This document shows positions 29,416-38,690 of a stretch of DNA of 64,000 nucleotides, in pieces (within the stretch, counting starts at the first letter, position 1; each line of letters begins with the position of its first letter). A program made the translations under genes and the position numbers. A model generated the notes under the pieces. The model saw only the letters and a list, made by a program, of their open reading frames with translations. It searched no databases and had not been told where the DNA came from. This DNA is from CAVWDU01 sp963840725 (GTDB lineage: Bacteria; Pseudomonadota; Gammaproteobacteria; Pseudomonadales; Halieaceae): NCBI GenBank assembly GCA_963840725.1, contig CAWIZY010000008.1, positions 1-64,000 on the forward strand. Direction: 5' to 3'.

Positions 29416-30584
29416 ATCATCCTGAGAACCCGGATCGTGCTGGTCACCCTTGCGACAATCAAGGACTGTCGGCCGCTGAAGCCAGCTGCTGTGGCGAGGC
29501 ACAGGCCGCCATTTCTGCGTCAGAGGTGTCCACCTGTTGTGCCAGTGAGCCTGCACAGACCAGCAGCTGTTGTGAGAGTCCCGCGCGTCGCGACTATTTT
29601 CTCTGGTGTTCTCTGACGGTGGTTACTGTGGCCTACCTGTGGGGTGTGCTGAATCCACACGATCACCAGTCCACGGTCGGTGTGTTCACCGGTGGTATTG
29701 TCGAACTGTTCAACCGGATGTGGTGGGGAATCGCCATCGGCGTTCTCTTCGTGGGCCTGCTGGCCAGAGTGCCTCGCGATCTGGTAATGGGCATCCTGGG
29801 CCGCGATGGCGGGGTCGGCAGTTTGTTCCGAGCCACCCTGGCAGGGGTGTTTCTGGACCTCTGCAGTCATGGCATTCTGGCGGTGGGCATGAAATTGTAC
29901 GAGCGCGGTGCCAGTGCCGGTCAGGTTATGGCTTTCCTCTTGGCCAGCCCGTGGAACTCCCTGTCTTTGACCCTGATTCTGGTGGGCCTGATCGGCCTGG
30001 GCTGGACCCTCATGTTCATCCTGCTGTCGCTGGTGATTGGCATAGTTACCGGCCTCGTGTTCGAGTCACTGGTCGCCGCAGGGCGCCTGCCGGCCAACCC
30101 CTGGCAGGAAAAGCTCGGTGCAGAGCGGCCCCTTGCTGACCTATGGCAAGAGTTTCGGGGCACTATTTCGGTATCTGCCGACGGCCTCAAGGCTGTCGCC
30201 AAAGACGGAGTGACCGGTTCCAGAGTGGTCATCCGTTGGGCACTCTTTGGCTTGATTCTGGCTGCCCTGATCCGGGCGCTGGTACCGCCGGAATCCTTCG
30301 CGCTGTGGTTTGGCGCCACCGCCTCCGGGCTGTGGCTGACTCTGTTAGCGACCACAGTCATTGAAGTCTGCTCCGAGGGCTCTACCCCCATTGCGGCTGA
30401 CTTGATGAACCGTGCTGGTGCGCCTGGGAACAGTTTTACCTTTCTGATGGCGGGCGTTGCCACTGACTACACCGAGGTCATGTCGATTCGCGATACCACC
30501 GGTTCATGGCGCATTGCCCTGGCGTTGCCGCTGATCGCAGTGCCGCAGGTGATGATGATTGGCTGGATCCTCAATCAGGTTTAG
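29412..30584 (+). CDS. Permease of the SO_0444 (Cu/Zn efflux) type
   Basis: About 390 residues. The N-terminal cytoplasmic tail has three cysteine pairs (SCCGEA, TCCASE, SCCESP), likely metal-binding. It is followed by about eight membrane helices of the ArsP/DUF318 permease fold, including LCSHGILAVGMKLYERGAS and LASPWNSLSLTLILVGLIGL, then ATTVIEVCSEGSTPIAADLM and GVATDYTEVMS. The partnership with a MerR-family gene immediately upstream is typical of the SO_0444 group. Efflux of copper or zinc is inferred from family and regulator. Confidence 0.85.
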   Translation: MNHPENPDRAGHPCDNQGLSAAEASCCGEAQAAISASEVSTCCASEPAQTSSCCESPARRDYFLWCSLTVVTVAYLWGVLNPHDHQSTVGVFTGGIVELFNRMWWGIAIGVLFVGLLARVPRDLVMGILGRDGGVGSLFRATLAGVFLDLCSHGILAVGMKLYERGASAGQVMAFLLASPWNSLSLTLILVGLIGLGWTLMFILLSLVIGIVTGLVFESLVAAGRLPANPWQEKLGAERPLADLWQEFRGTISVSADGLKAVAKDGVTGSRVVIRWALFGLILAALIRALVPPESFALWFGATASGLWLTLLATTVIEVCSEGSTPIAADLMNRAGAPGNSFTFLMAGVATDYTEVMSIRDTTGSWRIALALPLIAVPQVMMIGWILNQV

Positions 30585-30704
30585 CAATCGCCGGTGGATT
30601 CGCCGATTCAGTACGATAATACCTGCCTCGATCGCTGTGTCAGTGTGCCTTTTTTGCCAAGGCTAAGGTAAACTGCGCGCCTGTTGATTAACTGGCCCAG
30701 GCTA

Positions 30705-31802
30705 ATGCTCGAGATCAATCCGCTGTTGCAGAAACTCAATGATATTGAGGCGCGCACCGACGTGCTTAGGGGGTATCTTTGACTTTGATCACCGCAAAGA
30801 ACGCCTCTCTGAAGTAGAGCTCGAACTGGCTGAGCCCAGTGTTTGGGAAAATCCCGACAGGGCCCAGGAATTGGGTCGCGAACGCGCCGCTCTGGAGCTG
30901 ATCGTACTGACGATCGAAACGCTGGACACCGGCAGCTCGGACGCGCGCGACTTGCTGGAAATGGCAGCTGTTGAGGATGATGAGGCTACCGCCTCAGAGG
31001 TGGCTGCTGAGATCGGGGTCCTGGAGACTCAGCTGGAGCAGTTGGAGTTCCGGCGCATGTTCGATGGTGAGATGGATGCCAACAATGCCTTTCTGGATAT
31101 CCAGTCCGGCTCTGGCGGCACCGAAGCCCAGGACTGGGCAGAAATGATGCTGCGGATGTACTTGCGCTGGGGTGAGGCCAAGGGGTTCAAGACCGAGCTG
31201 ATCGAGGCGTCGGGGGGCGACGTAGCCGGCATCAAGAGTGCGACGATCAAGTTCGAGGGTGAATACGCCTTTGGCTGGTTGCGCACCGAGACCGGGGTGC
31301 ACCGTCTGGTGCGCAAGTCGCCTTTCGATTCCGGCAATCGCCGGCATACCTCGTTTGCCTCGGTTTTCGTGGCGCCAGAAATCGATGACAACATCGAGAT
31401 TGAAATCAACCCTGCAGATCTTCGGGTAGACACTTATCGGGCCAGCGGTGCAGGTGGCCAGCACGTGAACAAAACGGATTCCGCCGTGCGCCTGACACAT
31501 AATCCCAGTGGCATCGTTGTTCAGTGTCAAACCGAACGTTCACAGCATCAGAACCGGGACAACGCGATGAAGCTTTTGCGCGCTAAACTCTACGAGATGG
31601 AAATTCTCAAGCGCAATGAAGAGAAGCAGGCGATGGAAGACAGCAAGGCGGATATTGGCTGGGGCAGCCAGATCCGGTCCTATGTTCTCGATGCGTCCGG
31701 ATCAAGGATCTGCGAACCGGCGTCGAGACCAGTAACACCCAGGCGGTGCTCGATGGAGCCATCGATCCCTTTATCGAGGCGTCCCTCAAGCAGGGACTGT
31801 AG
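30705..31802 (+). CDS. prfB: Peptide chain release factor 2 (programmed +1 frameshift; one further indel)
   Basis: Recognises UAA and UGA. The short first ORF MLEINPLLQKLNDIEARTDV, then LRGYL, stops at an in-frame TGA at 30780-30782; the main ORF continues in the +1 frame as DFDHRKERLSEVELELAEP. This is the conserved autoregulatory frameshift. The codon-recognition tripeptide SPF occurs in VRKSPFDSGNRRH and the catalytic GGQ in YRASGAGGQHVNKTDSA. A second, unprogrammed frame change near 31690 restores the usual end RTGVETSNTQAVLDG, then PFIEASLKQGL and a TAG at 31800. About 365 residues in all. lysS follows 10 bp later. Confidence 0.96.
30768..30783 (+). promoter_or_regulatory. prfB programmed frameshift site
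   Basis: AGGGGGTATCTTTGAC contains a Shine-Dalgarno-like AGGGGG three bases upstream of the slippery CTT-TGA-C. This is the classic RF2 feedback site: slow decoding of UGA when RF2 is scarce lets the ribosome slip +1 at CUU. Confidence 0.95.
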
Positions 31803-31811
31803 GACAAGCAG

Positions 31812-33299
31812 ATGACTGATCAGGGCCTTGAACCGCAGGAAGAGAACAAACTGATTGCTGAGCGACGCGGCAAGCTCGACAGTTTGCGTGAGCAAGGTGG
31901 GGTGTTTCCCAATGACTTTCGCCGCACGGCTATGGCAGACGAGCTGCAGGGGGAGTTCGGGGACGCAGACAAGTCCGCATTGGAGGAAGCCGACCGACGC
32001 TACTCAGTAGCCGGTCGCCTGATTCGCAACCGGGGGGCTTTCCTGCTGATTCAGGACGGATCCGGAGAGATTCAGCTGTATGTGGATCGCAAAGGCCTCG
32101 AGGCGCAAACACTGGCCGATATCAAAAGCTGGGATCTGGGCGATATCGTCGCCGCTAGTGGTCCATTGCACAAATCCGGCAAAGGCGATCTTTATATCAA
32201 TATGCGTGAAGCACGTCTGCTGACCAAGGCATTGCGACCGCTGCCCGACAAATACCATGGCCTCGCCGACCAGGAACTGCGCTATCGCCAGCGTTATGTA
32301 GACCTCATCGTTAACGCAGATTCACGAGACGTGTTTCGCACTCGCTCGAAGATCATCGACTTCATTCGCAGCTACATGAGCGAGCGTGAATTCATGGAAG
32401 TCGAGACGCCAATGATGCAGGTGATTCCTGGCGGCGCGGCGGCGCGGCCCTTTGTAACCCATCATAATGCGCTGTCTCGGGAGATGTATCTGCGGATCGC
32501 GCCAGAACTTTACCTGAAGAGGCTGGTAGTGGGTGGCTTCGAGCGCGTGTTTGAAATCAACCGCAGTTTCCGCAACGAGGGCCTCTCGACCCGGCACAAC
32601 CCCGAATTCACCATGCTGGAGTACTACTGGGCCTACGCGGACTATCGGGATGCGATGGACCTTACCGAAGACCTGCTGCGCCGTTTGACCAGCAGTGTGC
32701 TGGGTACCACCACGGTCAGCTACCAGGGACAAGAGTACGACTTCGCACAAGCCTTTACCCGCATGACAGTGTTTGACTCGATCCTTCGTTTCAACCCCGA
32801 TCTGGATGCGATGCAACTCCGCGAACTTGAGCCAGCCCGTGCTGTGGCCAGCAGTCTGGGTATTGCATTGAAGGACAGCTGGGGTCTGGGCAAAGTGCAG
32901 ATCGAGATTTTTGAGAAAACAGTTGAACACCGCCTGGATCAGCCAACCTTCATCACCGCCTATCCCACGGAGGTATCACCCCTTGCCCGACGCAGTGATA
33001 GCGACTCTTTTGTAACGGATCGCTTTGAGTTTTTCGTTGGGGGCCGTGAACTGGCCAATGGGTTCTCGGAACTGAACGATGCGGAGGATCAGGCGGAGCG
33101 ATTCCAGGCCCAGGTGTCGGAACTCGAGGCGGGTGATGAGGAAGCGATGCATTTTGATCACGACTATATTCGGGCATTGGAATATGGCTTGCCACCCACG
33201 GCCGGAGAGGGTATCGGGATAGACCGTTTGGTGATGCTGCTCACCGACTCGCCATCGATCCGGGACGTCATTCTGTTTCCCCACCTGCGCCCCGAGTGA
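31812..33299 (+). CDS. lysS: Lysyl-tRNA synthetase, class II
   Basis: Charges tRNA-Lys. The N-terminal OB-fold anticodon-binding domain contains VAGRLIRNRGAFLLIQDGSG. The catalytic domain has motif 2 in FRNEGLSTRHNPEFTMLEYY and motif 3 in GEGIGIDRLVMLLTDSPSIR. A clean ORF of 495 residues, normal length, 10 bp after prfB as in E. coli. Confidence 0.98.
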   Translation: MTDQGLEPQEENKLIAERRGKLDSLREQGGVFPNDFRRTAMADELQGEFGDADKSALEEADRRYSVAGRLIRNRGAFLLIQDGSGEIQLYVDRKGLEAQTLADIKSWDLGDIVAASGPLHKSGKGDLYINMREARLLTKALRPLPDKYHGLADQELRYRQRYVDLIVNADSRDVFRTRSKIIDFIRSYMSEREFMEVETPMMQVIPGGAAARPFVTHHNALSREMYLRIAPELYLKRLVVGGFERVFEINRSFRNEGLSTRHNPEFTMLEYYWAYADYRDAMDLTEDLLRRLTSSVLGTTTVSYQGQEYDFAQAFTRMTVFDSILRFNPDLDAMQLRELEPARAVASSLGIALKDSWGLGKVQIEIFEKTVEHRLDQPTFITAYPTEVSPLARRSDSDSFVTDRFEFFVGGRELANGFSELNDAEDQAERFQAQVSELEAGDEEAMHFDHDYIRALEYGLPPTAGEGIGIDRLVMLLTDSPSIRDVILFPHLRPE

Positions 33300-33375
33300 G
33301 GCCGACGTGCTTCTCTGTCGCCGGTGGGAAGTGCTAAACTCCCCGGCAGTCCCCTTCCTGCTTGCGAGGTACTCA

Positions 33376-34017
33376 TTGCGCCTGTCAACCGTCACGCTGT
33401 TTGTCGCTGTTGTACTGCCACTTTTGCAGGGTTGCGTGACGGCCCCCGAAGGAGACGGAGAAATGCGGGAGCTTGGTGCCGCTTCGACCCGGCCGGTGGA
33501 ACGCGCAACCGACGGGCCGTCTACCGGTGAGGCCGGTCAGCCGATACCCGAGCTGACCCTGAACCTGACCGAGCCCGAGTGTGAGTGCACACTGGATACC
33601 CAGGATCGGGACAAGACGTTTCTTGACCGGGGGTTTACCGCGCTGTCACAAGGCGATCATATAGAGGCAGTGCAGTATTTCCAGCGCTACCAGAGACTGG
33701 AAAAATCGGCCGTTAGCAACTGGGAGGCCGAGATAGCGATAGCCTATGTGAGCACCTTGCAGCACAGCCCTTTTTACGATCCGGATAGCGCACGCAAGTC
33801 CTATCGCCGACTGCAGAAAGAGTTCAGGAACAACTGGCAGGTCGATGAGCGCAGCCTCTTGGTTGCCATGTCGCTGGAGAGTTTTCGGGTCATGTATCGT
33901 CACGTCGATGACCTCGAGGATACCAACGCCACGCTCAGAGAAGACCTGCAAAAACGTGAGGAAGCGCTTAAACGACTGCGGGAGCTGACACTGGGGCAGA
34001 AGGCAACGCGACCGTAA
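33376..34017 (+). CDS. Lipoprotein with a TPR-like region, function unknown
   Basis: From TTG at 33376 the protein has a signal sequence ending in the lipobox LLQGC (Cys at residue 20). A Pro/Glu-rich linker follows, then a helical repeat-like region (FLDRGFTALSQGDHIEAVQY, then FQRYQRLEKSA) resembling a tetratricopeptide unit, and a C-terminal coiled coil (LEDTNATLREDLQKREEALK). The pattern resembles QseG/YfhG-like lipoproteins that sit beside sensor kinases, and a kinase gene lies convergent with it. Their 3' ends overlap by about 50 bp. The longer start at 33307 would bury the signal peptide and is less likely. Confidence 0.7.
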   Translation: MRLSTVTLFVAVVLPLLQGCVTAPEGDGEMRELGAASTRPVERATDGPSTGEAGQPIPELTLNLTEPECECTLDTQDRDKTFLDRGFTALSQGDHIEAVQYFQRYQRLEKSAVSNWEAEIAIAYVSTLQHSPFYDPDSARKSYRRLQKEFRNNWQVDERSLLVAMSLESFRVMYRHVDDLEDTNATLREDLQKREEALKRLRELTLGQKATRP

Positions 34018-35496
34018 ACGTCGACCCCTCTCCGGGCTGGCTAGTGACGCTGATTTCGCCCCCCATCAGTTCGCAAAAGTCCTGGCATATGGCCAGGCCC
34101 AGGCCGGTACCGCCGTAGTTCGCACTGGTAGCGCTGTCAGCCTGCTCAAACGCGTCAAAGACTCGACTCTGCGCTTCCCGATCCATGCCTATCCCGGTAT
34201 CGCGCACCTTGAATTCCAGCCAATCAGCACGCTGTGGGATTTCGCCTGCAGTGACCGTAATCGTACCCTGTTGGGTAAATTTGCAGGCATTGCTTAACAG
34301 ATTGACAAAAATCTGGCGGAATTTGGTGGCGTCGTTATAGAGCGTTGGGAGCCCCTCTATGCCCAGCAGCTCAAGCCGGTTTTCCCTGTCCTTGAGCAGC
34401 GGGGAGAGTGAGTCACAGACCTGCTTCAGGATCTCGCCCGGGAGAAACGTTTCACAGTGCAGTGACATTTTGCCAGTCTCTATTTTCGAGAGATCAAGTA
34501 TGTCGTTTATCAGGCTGAGCAGCTGGCGTCCGGACAGAATGATCTTGTCCAGGTCTGTCTGGAACTGCTGGCGATCCACTTCACGACCGTCCGCCAGCTC
34601 ATCGTGCAGCATTTCGCTGTAACCGATGATGGCGTTGAGGGGGGTGCGCAGTTCATGACTGACATTGGCCAGGAACGTACTTTTCGCGGCATTGGCGCCA
34701 TCGGCCACATCTCGTGCATTACGAACGTCATAGATGGCATTGCGGAGTTTGTCCGACATAGCGTTGAAGGCTGACGCGAGATCGCCCAGTTCGCCGTTGT
34801 CGTTGATGTTATCAATGCGGAAGTTGAGATCACCGCTGCCGAATCGTTCCGTTCCGGTTTTAAGCAGCTTCAGAGAACTATTGGTATGCCTGACCAGAAA
34901 AAAGCCCAGGGTCGAGGTGAGAAATATAGAGGCGAGAAAACCGATCACGGTGATTCGATCGGTCAGCATTATGGTGCGGTCGATGATACTGGCCCGCTGG
35001 TTGGCGATGAACGCCTGTCGCTGCTCCAACTCCTTGAGGTGTTCGCTGGTTTCCATAAACGGAAAGGGGTCACTCACCTTGCTATTTTTCTCAGGGTCAT
35101 TGTAATTGCGATAAAACGATCGCCAGCCAGTCAGCAGCTCTTCGCCGCTTCGCATCAGTTGATCGAAGTACAGTTGGCCGAGTCGTGGCTGAGCTCACCC
35201 AACTCACGAATCATCTCGCCGATGGTGTCAATACTGGCTTCAGCCTGCTGTAATTCAGTGCTGTCGAGCTGGTCGTCGGTGTTTTCCCGCAGGGTATCGA
35301 GAATCAGTATTTGTTGGCGCTGATCATTTAATGCCTGCTCCAGTTCGCTCGATAATTGCGCGGCCTCGACCGAGTTGCGATAGGCGATCATGCTCTCACT
35401 TCGGGCAAAGCTACCCCAGAAATGTGTCCCCACATTAAGCGCAAACAGAATCAGGATCGCGAATAATGACAGCGTTAAACGTCGGCGAAGACTCAT
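33968..35496 (-). CDS. Membrane sensor histidine kinase with HAMP domain (one frameshift)
   Basis: About 508 residues after a frame change near 35165. The layout is: an N-terminal helix (LTLSLFAILILFALNVGTHF); a periplasmic helical sensor region; a second helix (VIGFLASIFLTSTLGFFLV); HAMP (to about 240); HisKA with the phospho-His in NVSHELRTPLNAIIGYSEML; and an ATPase with N box LLSNACKFTQQG, DTGIGM and GGTGLGLAI. Complete and probably active. The gene overlaps the receiver gene before it by 4 bp, so cyclase, receiver and kinase form one operon. The signal sensed is unknown. Confidence 0.9.
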
Positions 35497-35897
35497 TGCT
35501 TGGTCAGTTTCTCTATTTTTAGCAACAGGGCGGGAAAGTCGATCGGTTTGGTGGCGAAGTCATCGCAACCCGCATCCAGCGCCTGCTTGCGGTCGTCATC
35601 CATAGCATGAGCCGTGAGTGCCAGAATGGGGGTGTTTCGCGTCAGTTCATCTTCACGGGCCAGGCGGCAGGCGGTCCACCCGTCCATCACGGGCAGATTC
35701 ATGTCCATCAGCACCAGTGCCGGCTGTTCATTGCGCATCATAGTCAGCGCCTGCTCACCATCGCCGGCTGTGACGACAGCATAGCCGGCTCGATGCAGCC
35801 GGCGCGTCAGCATATCCCGATTGAGTTCGTTGTCTTCAACCAGCAGGATGGCGGCCCCCTGTTGTCCCGCTTGCGTCGGGCCGTCGGTTTCGCTCAT
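35493..35897 (-). CDS. Single-domain response regulator
   Basis: A stand-alone receiver of 134 residues. The acidic pair is ILLVEDNELNRDML, the phospho-Asp is in LVLMDMNLPVMDGW, and the conserved Thr and Lys are in ILALTAHAM and DDFATKPID. There is no output domain, so it probably relays phosphate between the kinase and another protein, perhaps the receiver-cyclase next door. Start and stop overlap both neighbours by 4 bp. Confidence 0.92.
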   Translation of the reverse strand: MSETDGPTQAGQQGAAILLVEDNELNRDMLTRRLHRAGYAVVTAGDGEQALTMMRNEQPALVLMDMNLPVMDGWTACRLAREDELTRNTPILALTAHAMDDDRKQALDAGCDDFATKPIDFPALLLKIEKLTKQ

Positions 35898-37339
35898 GCG
35901 GCGGTGCCTTTGACATGATGCACCACTACCGGCTGGTCTATTCCGCGCACTTTGAGTTTGCGACTTCTGCCAATTTTGTAGTCTTGCTGCAATTTCTCCA
36001 GCGTGCTGTCGGAGATCGAAATTTTGCCCCCCCCGGTCTTGCTCTCGATCCGCGCCGTGAGGTTCATATGGTGACCCACAAAGCCATATTTGCTGCGCCG
36101 TTCTGAGCCAATGTTACCGGCGATGACGGAGCCCGTATTGATGGCGATCGCGGTGCTCAGCTCGGGTAGCCCCTCCTCGGTGTTGAGCCGGTTGATTTCG
36201 GTCATTGCATGCTGCATTTCCAGCGCGCAATTAACGGCCCGGTCGGCATCGTCTTCTCGGCGCTGTGGCGCCCCGAAAACGGCGAGAATGGCGTCCCCGA
36301 TGAACTCGTCAATAGTGCCCTGGTGAGCCAGGATCACATCGGTCATGGCGGCCAGATAGCGGTTCAGCATTCTGACCACCTGATCTGGCGCAAGATGCTC
36401 GCAGAGCGTTGTAAAGCCGCGGATGTCAGACATCATAATGCTGACTTCCCGCAGATCGCCGCCCAACTCGAGTCCCTCCGGGCGCTCGAGGATGTCCGCC
36501 ACGATCTCGTCAGACAGATACCGACCAAACGTGGCGCGGATGAACTTCTCGTTGCGCTCCAGTTGGTCTCGGTACTGCTCTTCCCGATCATGCCAGCGTT
36601 TGCGTTCGATGCCGGCTTTTATCCTGGCTTGCAGCAAAACCGGGTTGAACGGCTTGAACAGGTAGTCGTCGGCACCGGCTTCGATACACTCGATAATACC
36701 GTCCATATCCTGTCGGCCAGAGATCATGATCACCGGGGTGGCACGCCAGTCCTGATGCTCCTTGATTTTACGCAGGACCTCGCGCCCATCCATGCCGGGC
36801 ATGACCAGGTCTAGCAGGACCACGTCTACATCAGCTTGCTTAAGCGTTTTCAGAGCTTCCTCACCGCCATTGGCGGTGACCACGATGTGACCCGAGCGCG
36901 AGAGGTAGCGGGCCACCAACTCCCTGTTTTCCTGAAGGTCGTCCACAGCGAGAATGAAACCGGGCTCTGCTGCCAGGACGGGGTTCTCCCTGGGTGCTGC
37001 GCTGACCTCGCCCGAGTGGGCGGTATGTACGGACATAAGCAGCCTTGCCAGCGTATCATCCAGCGCCGGCTGGCGTTGACCGAGATCCTCCCGCAGCATC
37101 TCCGCGTAACCCCGTATAGCTGTCAGGGCATTTCTTATATCGTGAGATATCTCGGCAGAAGGCTCTGCCGAGAGCAAGCCCTCGAGCTTTTCGCCGGCTG
37201 CAAACAGGCGCGAGAAATCGTCCACGGCTGGGTCGGGTAATGTGGCGCGAACGGCGTCGAACTGCTGACGCAATTCGACCGTCGCCCACACCAGCAAATC
37301 GCTCCATTGCCCGCTTGACTGAATAGGAGTAGTAGCCAC
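35894..37339 (-). CDS. Class III adenylate/guanylate cyclase with DHp-like and receiver domains
   Basis: A 481-residue three-part protein. Residues about 50-100 form a DHp-like segment (EISHDIRNALTAIRGYAEML) without an ATPase domain. Residues about 128-245 form a receiver with phospho-Asp in VVLLDLVMPGMDGREVL. The C-terminal half is a class III nucleotide cyclase with the two metal Asp in IMMSDIRGFTTLCEHL and IDEFIGDAILAVFGAP and the downstream NTGSVIAGNIGSERR block. The choice of ATP or GTP cannot be settled by eye. A CRP-like gene is divergent from it, which favours cAMP. Confidence 0.9.
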   Translation of the reverse strand: MATTPIQSSGQWSDLLVWATVELRQQFDAVRATLPDPAVDDFSRLFAAGEKLEGLLSAEPSAEISHDIRNALTAIRGYAEMLREDLGQRQPALDDTLARLLMSVHTAHSGEVSAAPRENPVLAAEPGFILAVDDLQENRELVARYLSRSGHIVVTANGGEEALKTLKQADVDVVLLDLVMPGMDGREVLRKIKEHQDWRATPVIMISGRQDMDGIIECIEAGADDYLFKPFNPVLLQARIKAGIERKRWHDREEQYRDQLERNEKFIRATFGRYLSDEIVADILERPEGLELGGDLREVSIMMSDIRGFTTLCEHLAPDQVVRMLNRYLAAMTDVILAHQGTIDEFIGDAILAVFGAPQRREDDADRAVNCALEMQHAMTEINRLNTEEGLPELSTAIAINTGSVIAGNIGSERRSKYGFVGHHMNLTARIESKTGGGKISISDSTLEKLQQDYKIGRSRKLKVRGIDQPVVVHHVKGTAA

Positions 37340-37541
37340 AATCCGGAATAAACCCTCGTGCTTGACCGTCTGTAGAGTATAGCGAGGCGCATGATGGTGT
37401 GGGAATCGCTATTTGCGGCGCTTAATGACCACAGATCGGCGAAATTTGCCGCCGTTCTGCTGCGGTTTTGCCGTATTTTGGGTTATTATCAGCAAGATGA
37501 TTGCTGAGGTTTAGCTGACTTCGTGGGGGGCAGGGCCGTAG

Positions 37542-38189
37542 ATGTTGCAGCAGGTGGAACTTTTTCAGGGCCTCTCGCCGGAGGAACTGGACGCATTGTC
37601 GGCCAGCAGTACCAGCCGTTCTTTCCCGAAGAACACGGTGGTCATTCATGAAAATGACCCGGCTGACTCACTGTTTATCATCGAAAGTGGCAAGGTCAAA
37701 GTTTACTGTAGCGATAAGAACGGCAAAGAATTCATCATGAATACCCAGGGTATCGGCGACTATTTTGGCGAGTTGGCCCTGCTGGATGATTCCACCCGCT
37801 CTGCCTCTGTGCGTACGGTGGAGAAATCCAGCTTTTGTATCGTCTATAAGGACGATTTCAATCGTGTGTTGGAGCAGTACCCGAATATCGGCAGGAAGTT
37901 GGTGCGCAACCTGGCCCAGCGAGTCCGAAAGCTGACCGCCGATGTCAAGAGCCTGGCGCTGCAGGATGTCTACGGTCGAGTGGCCAATGTCCTTATGGAC
38001 CTCTCGGAGGAGCGCGGAGACGGCACGCTGTACATACCGGAGAAGCTCACCCAGCAGGACATCGCGGATCGGGTAGGGGCTTCTCGCGAGATGGTCGCGC
38101 GCATTCTCAAAGACCTTACCATTGGTGAGTATATACGCTTTGAAGGGCGCCACATCATTATCAATACCCGGCTCCCAGCCAAGTACTGA
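37542..38189 (+). CDS. CRP/FNR-family transcription regulator
   Basis: A 215-residue protein with an N-terminal cyclic-nucleotide-binding barrel. The phosphate-binding cassette reads YFGELALLDDSTRSASV, which keeps the Glu, Arg and Ser used to hold cAMP in CRP. A long dimer helix follows (residues 110-140), then a helix-turn-helix LTQQDIADRVGASREMVARI and an end LPAKY. No FNR-type N-terminal cysteines are present. Divergent from the cyclase gene with a 202-bp shared upstream region, so the pair probably forms a local cyclic nucleotide circuit. Confidence 0.9.
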   Translation: MLQQVELFQGLSPEELDALSASSTSRSFPKNTVVIHENDPADSLFIIESGKVKVYCSDKNGKEFIMNTQGIGDYFGELALLDDSTRSASVRTVEKSSFCIVYKDDFNRVLEQYPNIGRKLVRNLAQRVRKLTADVKSLALQDVYGRVANVLMDLSEERGDGTLYIPEKLTQQDIADRVGASREMVARILKDLTIGEYIRFEGRHIIINTRLPAKY

Positions 38190-38469
38190 CCGCCCACCAA
38201 TACAATATCCACCAGACACGGTCGCACCCGCTGCCTTGTCCGCGGCATTGCTGCGAGGCGACTCCGCTCGACGCCGGGTAACGAGCTGTGGGGCCGAATG
38301 CGACCGTTCTGGCGATGCGTCATATGCCGCGCGGGTCTGCGCCAAGTCAACAGGCGATGGTCGGTATTTGTTGGGACCCTTTTGGCCAAATACTCACCCT
38401 ATTTGCCCGGCTCGGGCCAGCCCGGGCTGGTATCCTCTGGGATCAAAGATAACCGGATCGGGGGGAACC

Positions 38470-38571
38470 GTGGCGCAGAAGATGTCTGGCGATGAGCGTG
38501 TTTTACTGGGAACCGCATCCATTGCGCTTGTCTTGTCGATTGTCCTGGGTGCGGCACTGGTTCTGGCATAG
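38470..38571 (+). CDS. Possible very small membrane protein (33 aa)
   Basis: A GTG start 4 bases after GGGGGGA opens an ORF whose C-terminal two thirds are one hydrophobic helix (TASIALVLSIVLGAALVLA). The good ribosome site and clean helix support it; its size and non-ATG start do not. It lies between the CRP-like gene and xseA. Function unknown. Confidence 0.35.
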   Translation: MAQKMSGDERVLLGTASIALVLSIVLGAALVLA

Positions 38572-38610
38572 TTTCAACCGGGGTTCCGGTTTCTCAACTA
38601 ATGGCAGCGC

Positions 38611-38684
38611 GCTGCAGGCAGCCCGATTGAACGCAGCCCGACTGAACGCAGCCCGACTGAACGCAGCCCGACTGCAGGCAGCCC
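38611..38684. repeat. 15-bp tandem repeat, about five units
   Basis: Units close to GCAGCCCGACTGAAC repeat head to tail with few differences, ending in two CTGCAGGCAGCC variants. The unit is a multiple of three and one frame reads AARLN repeatedly, but no gene covers it convincingly. It lies directly beyond the 3' end of xseA and is a likely slippage site. Confidence 0.85.
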
Positions 38685-38690
38685 CACCTC

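Noticed and set aside
38611..38684. Possible CRISPR array
   Set aside because: The units are adjacent 15-bp repeats without spacers, and no cas gene is nearby.
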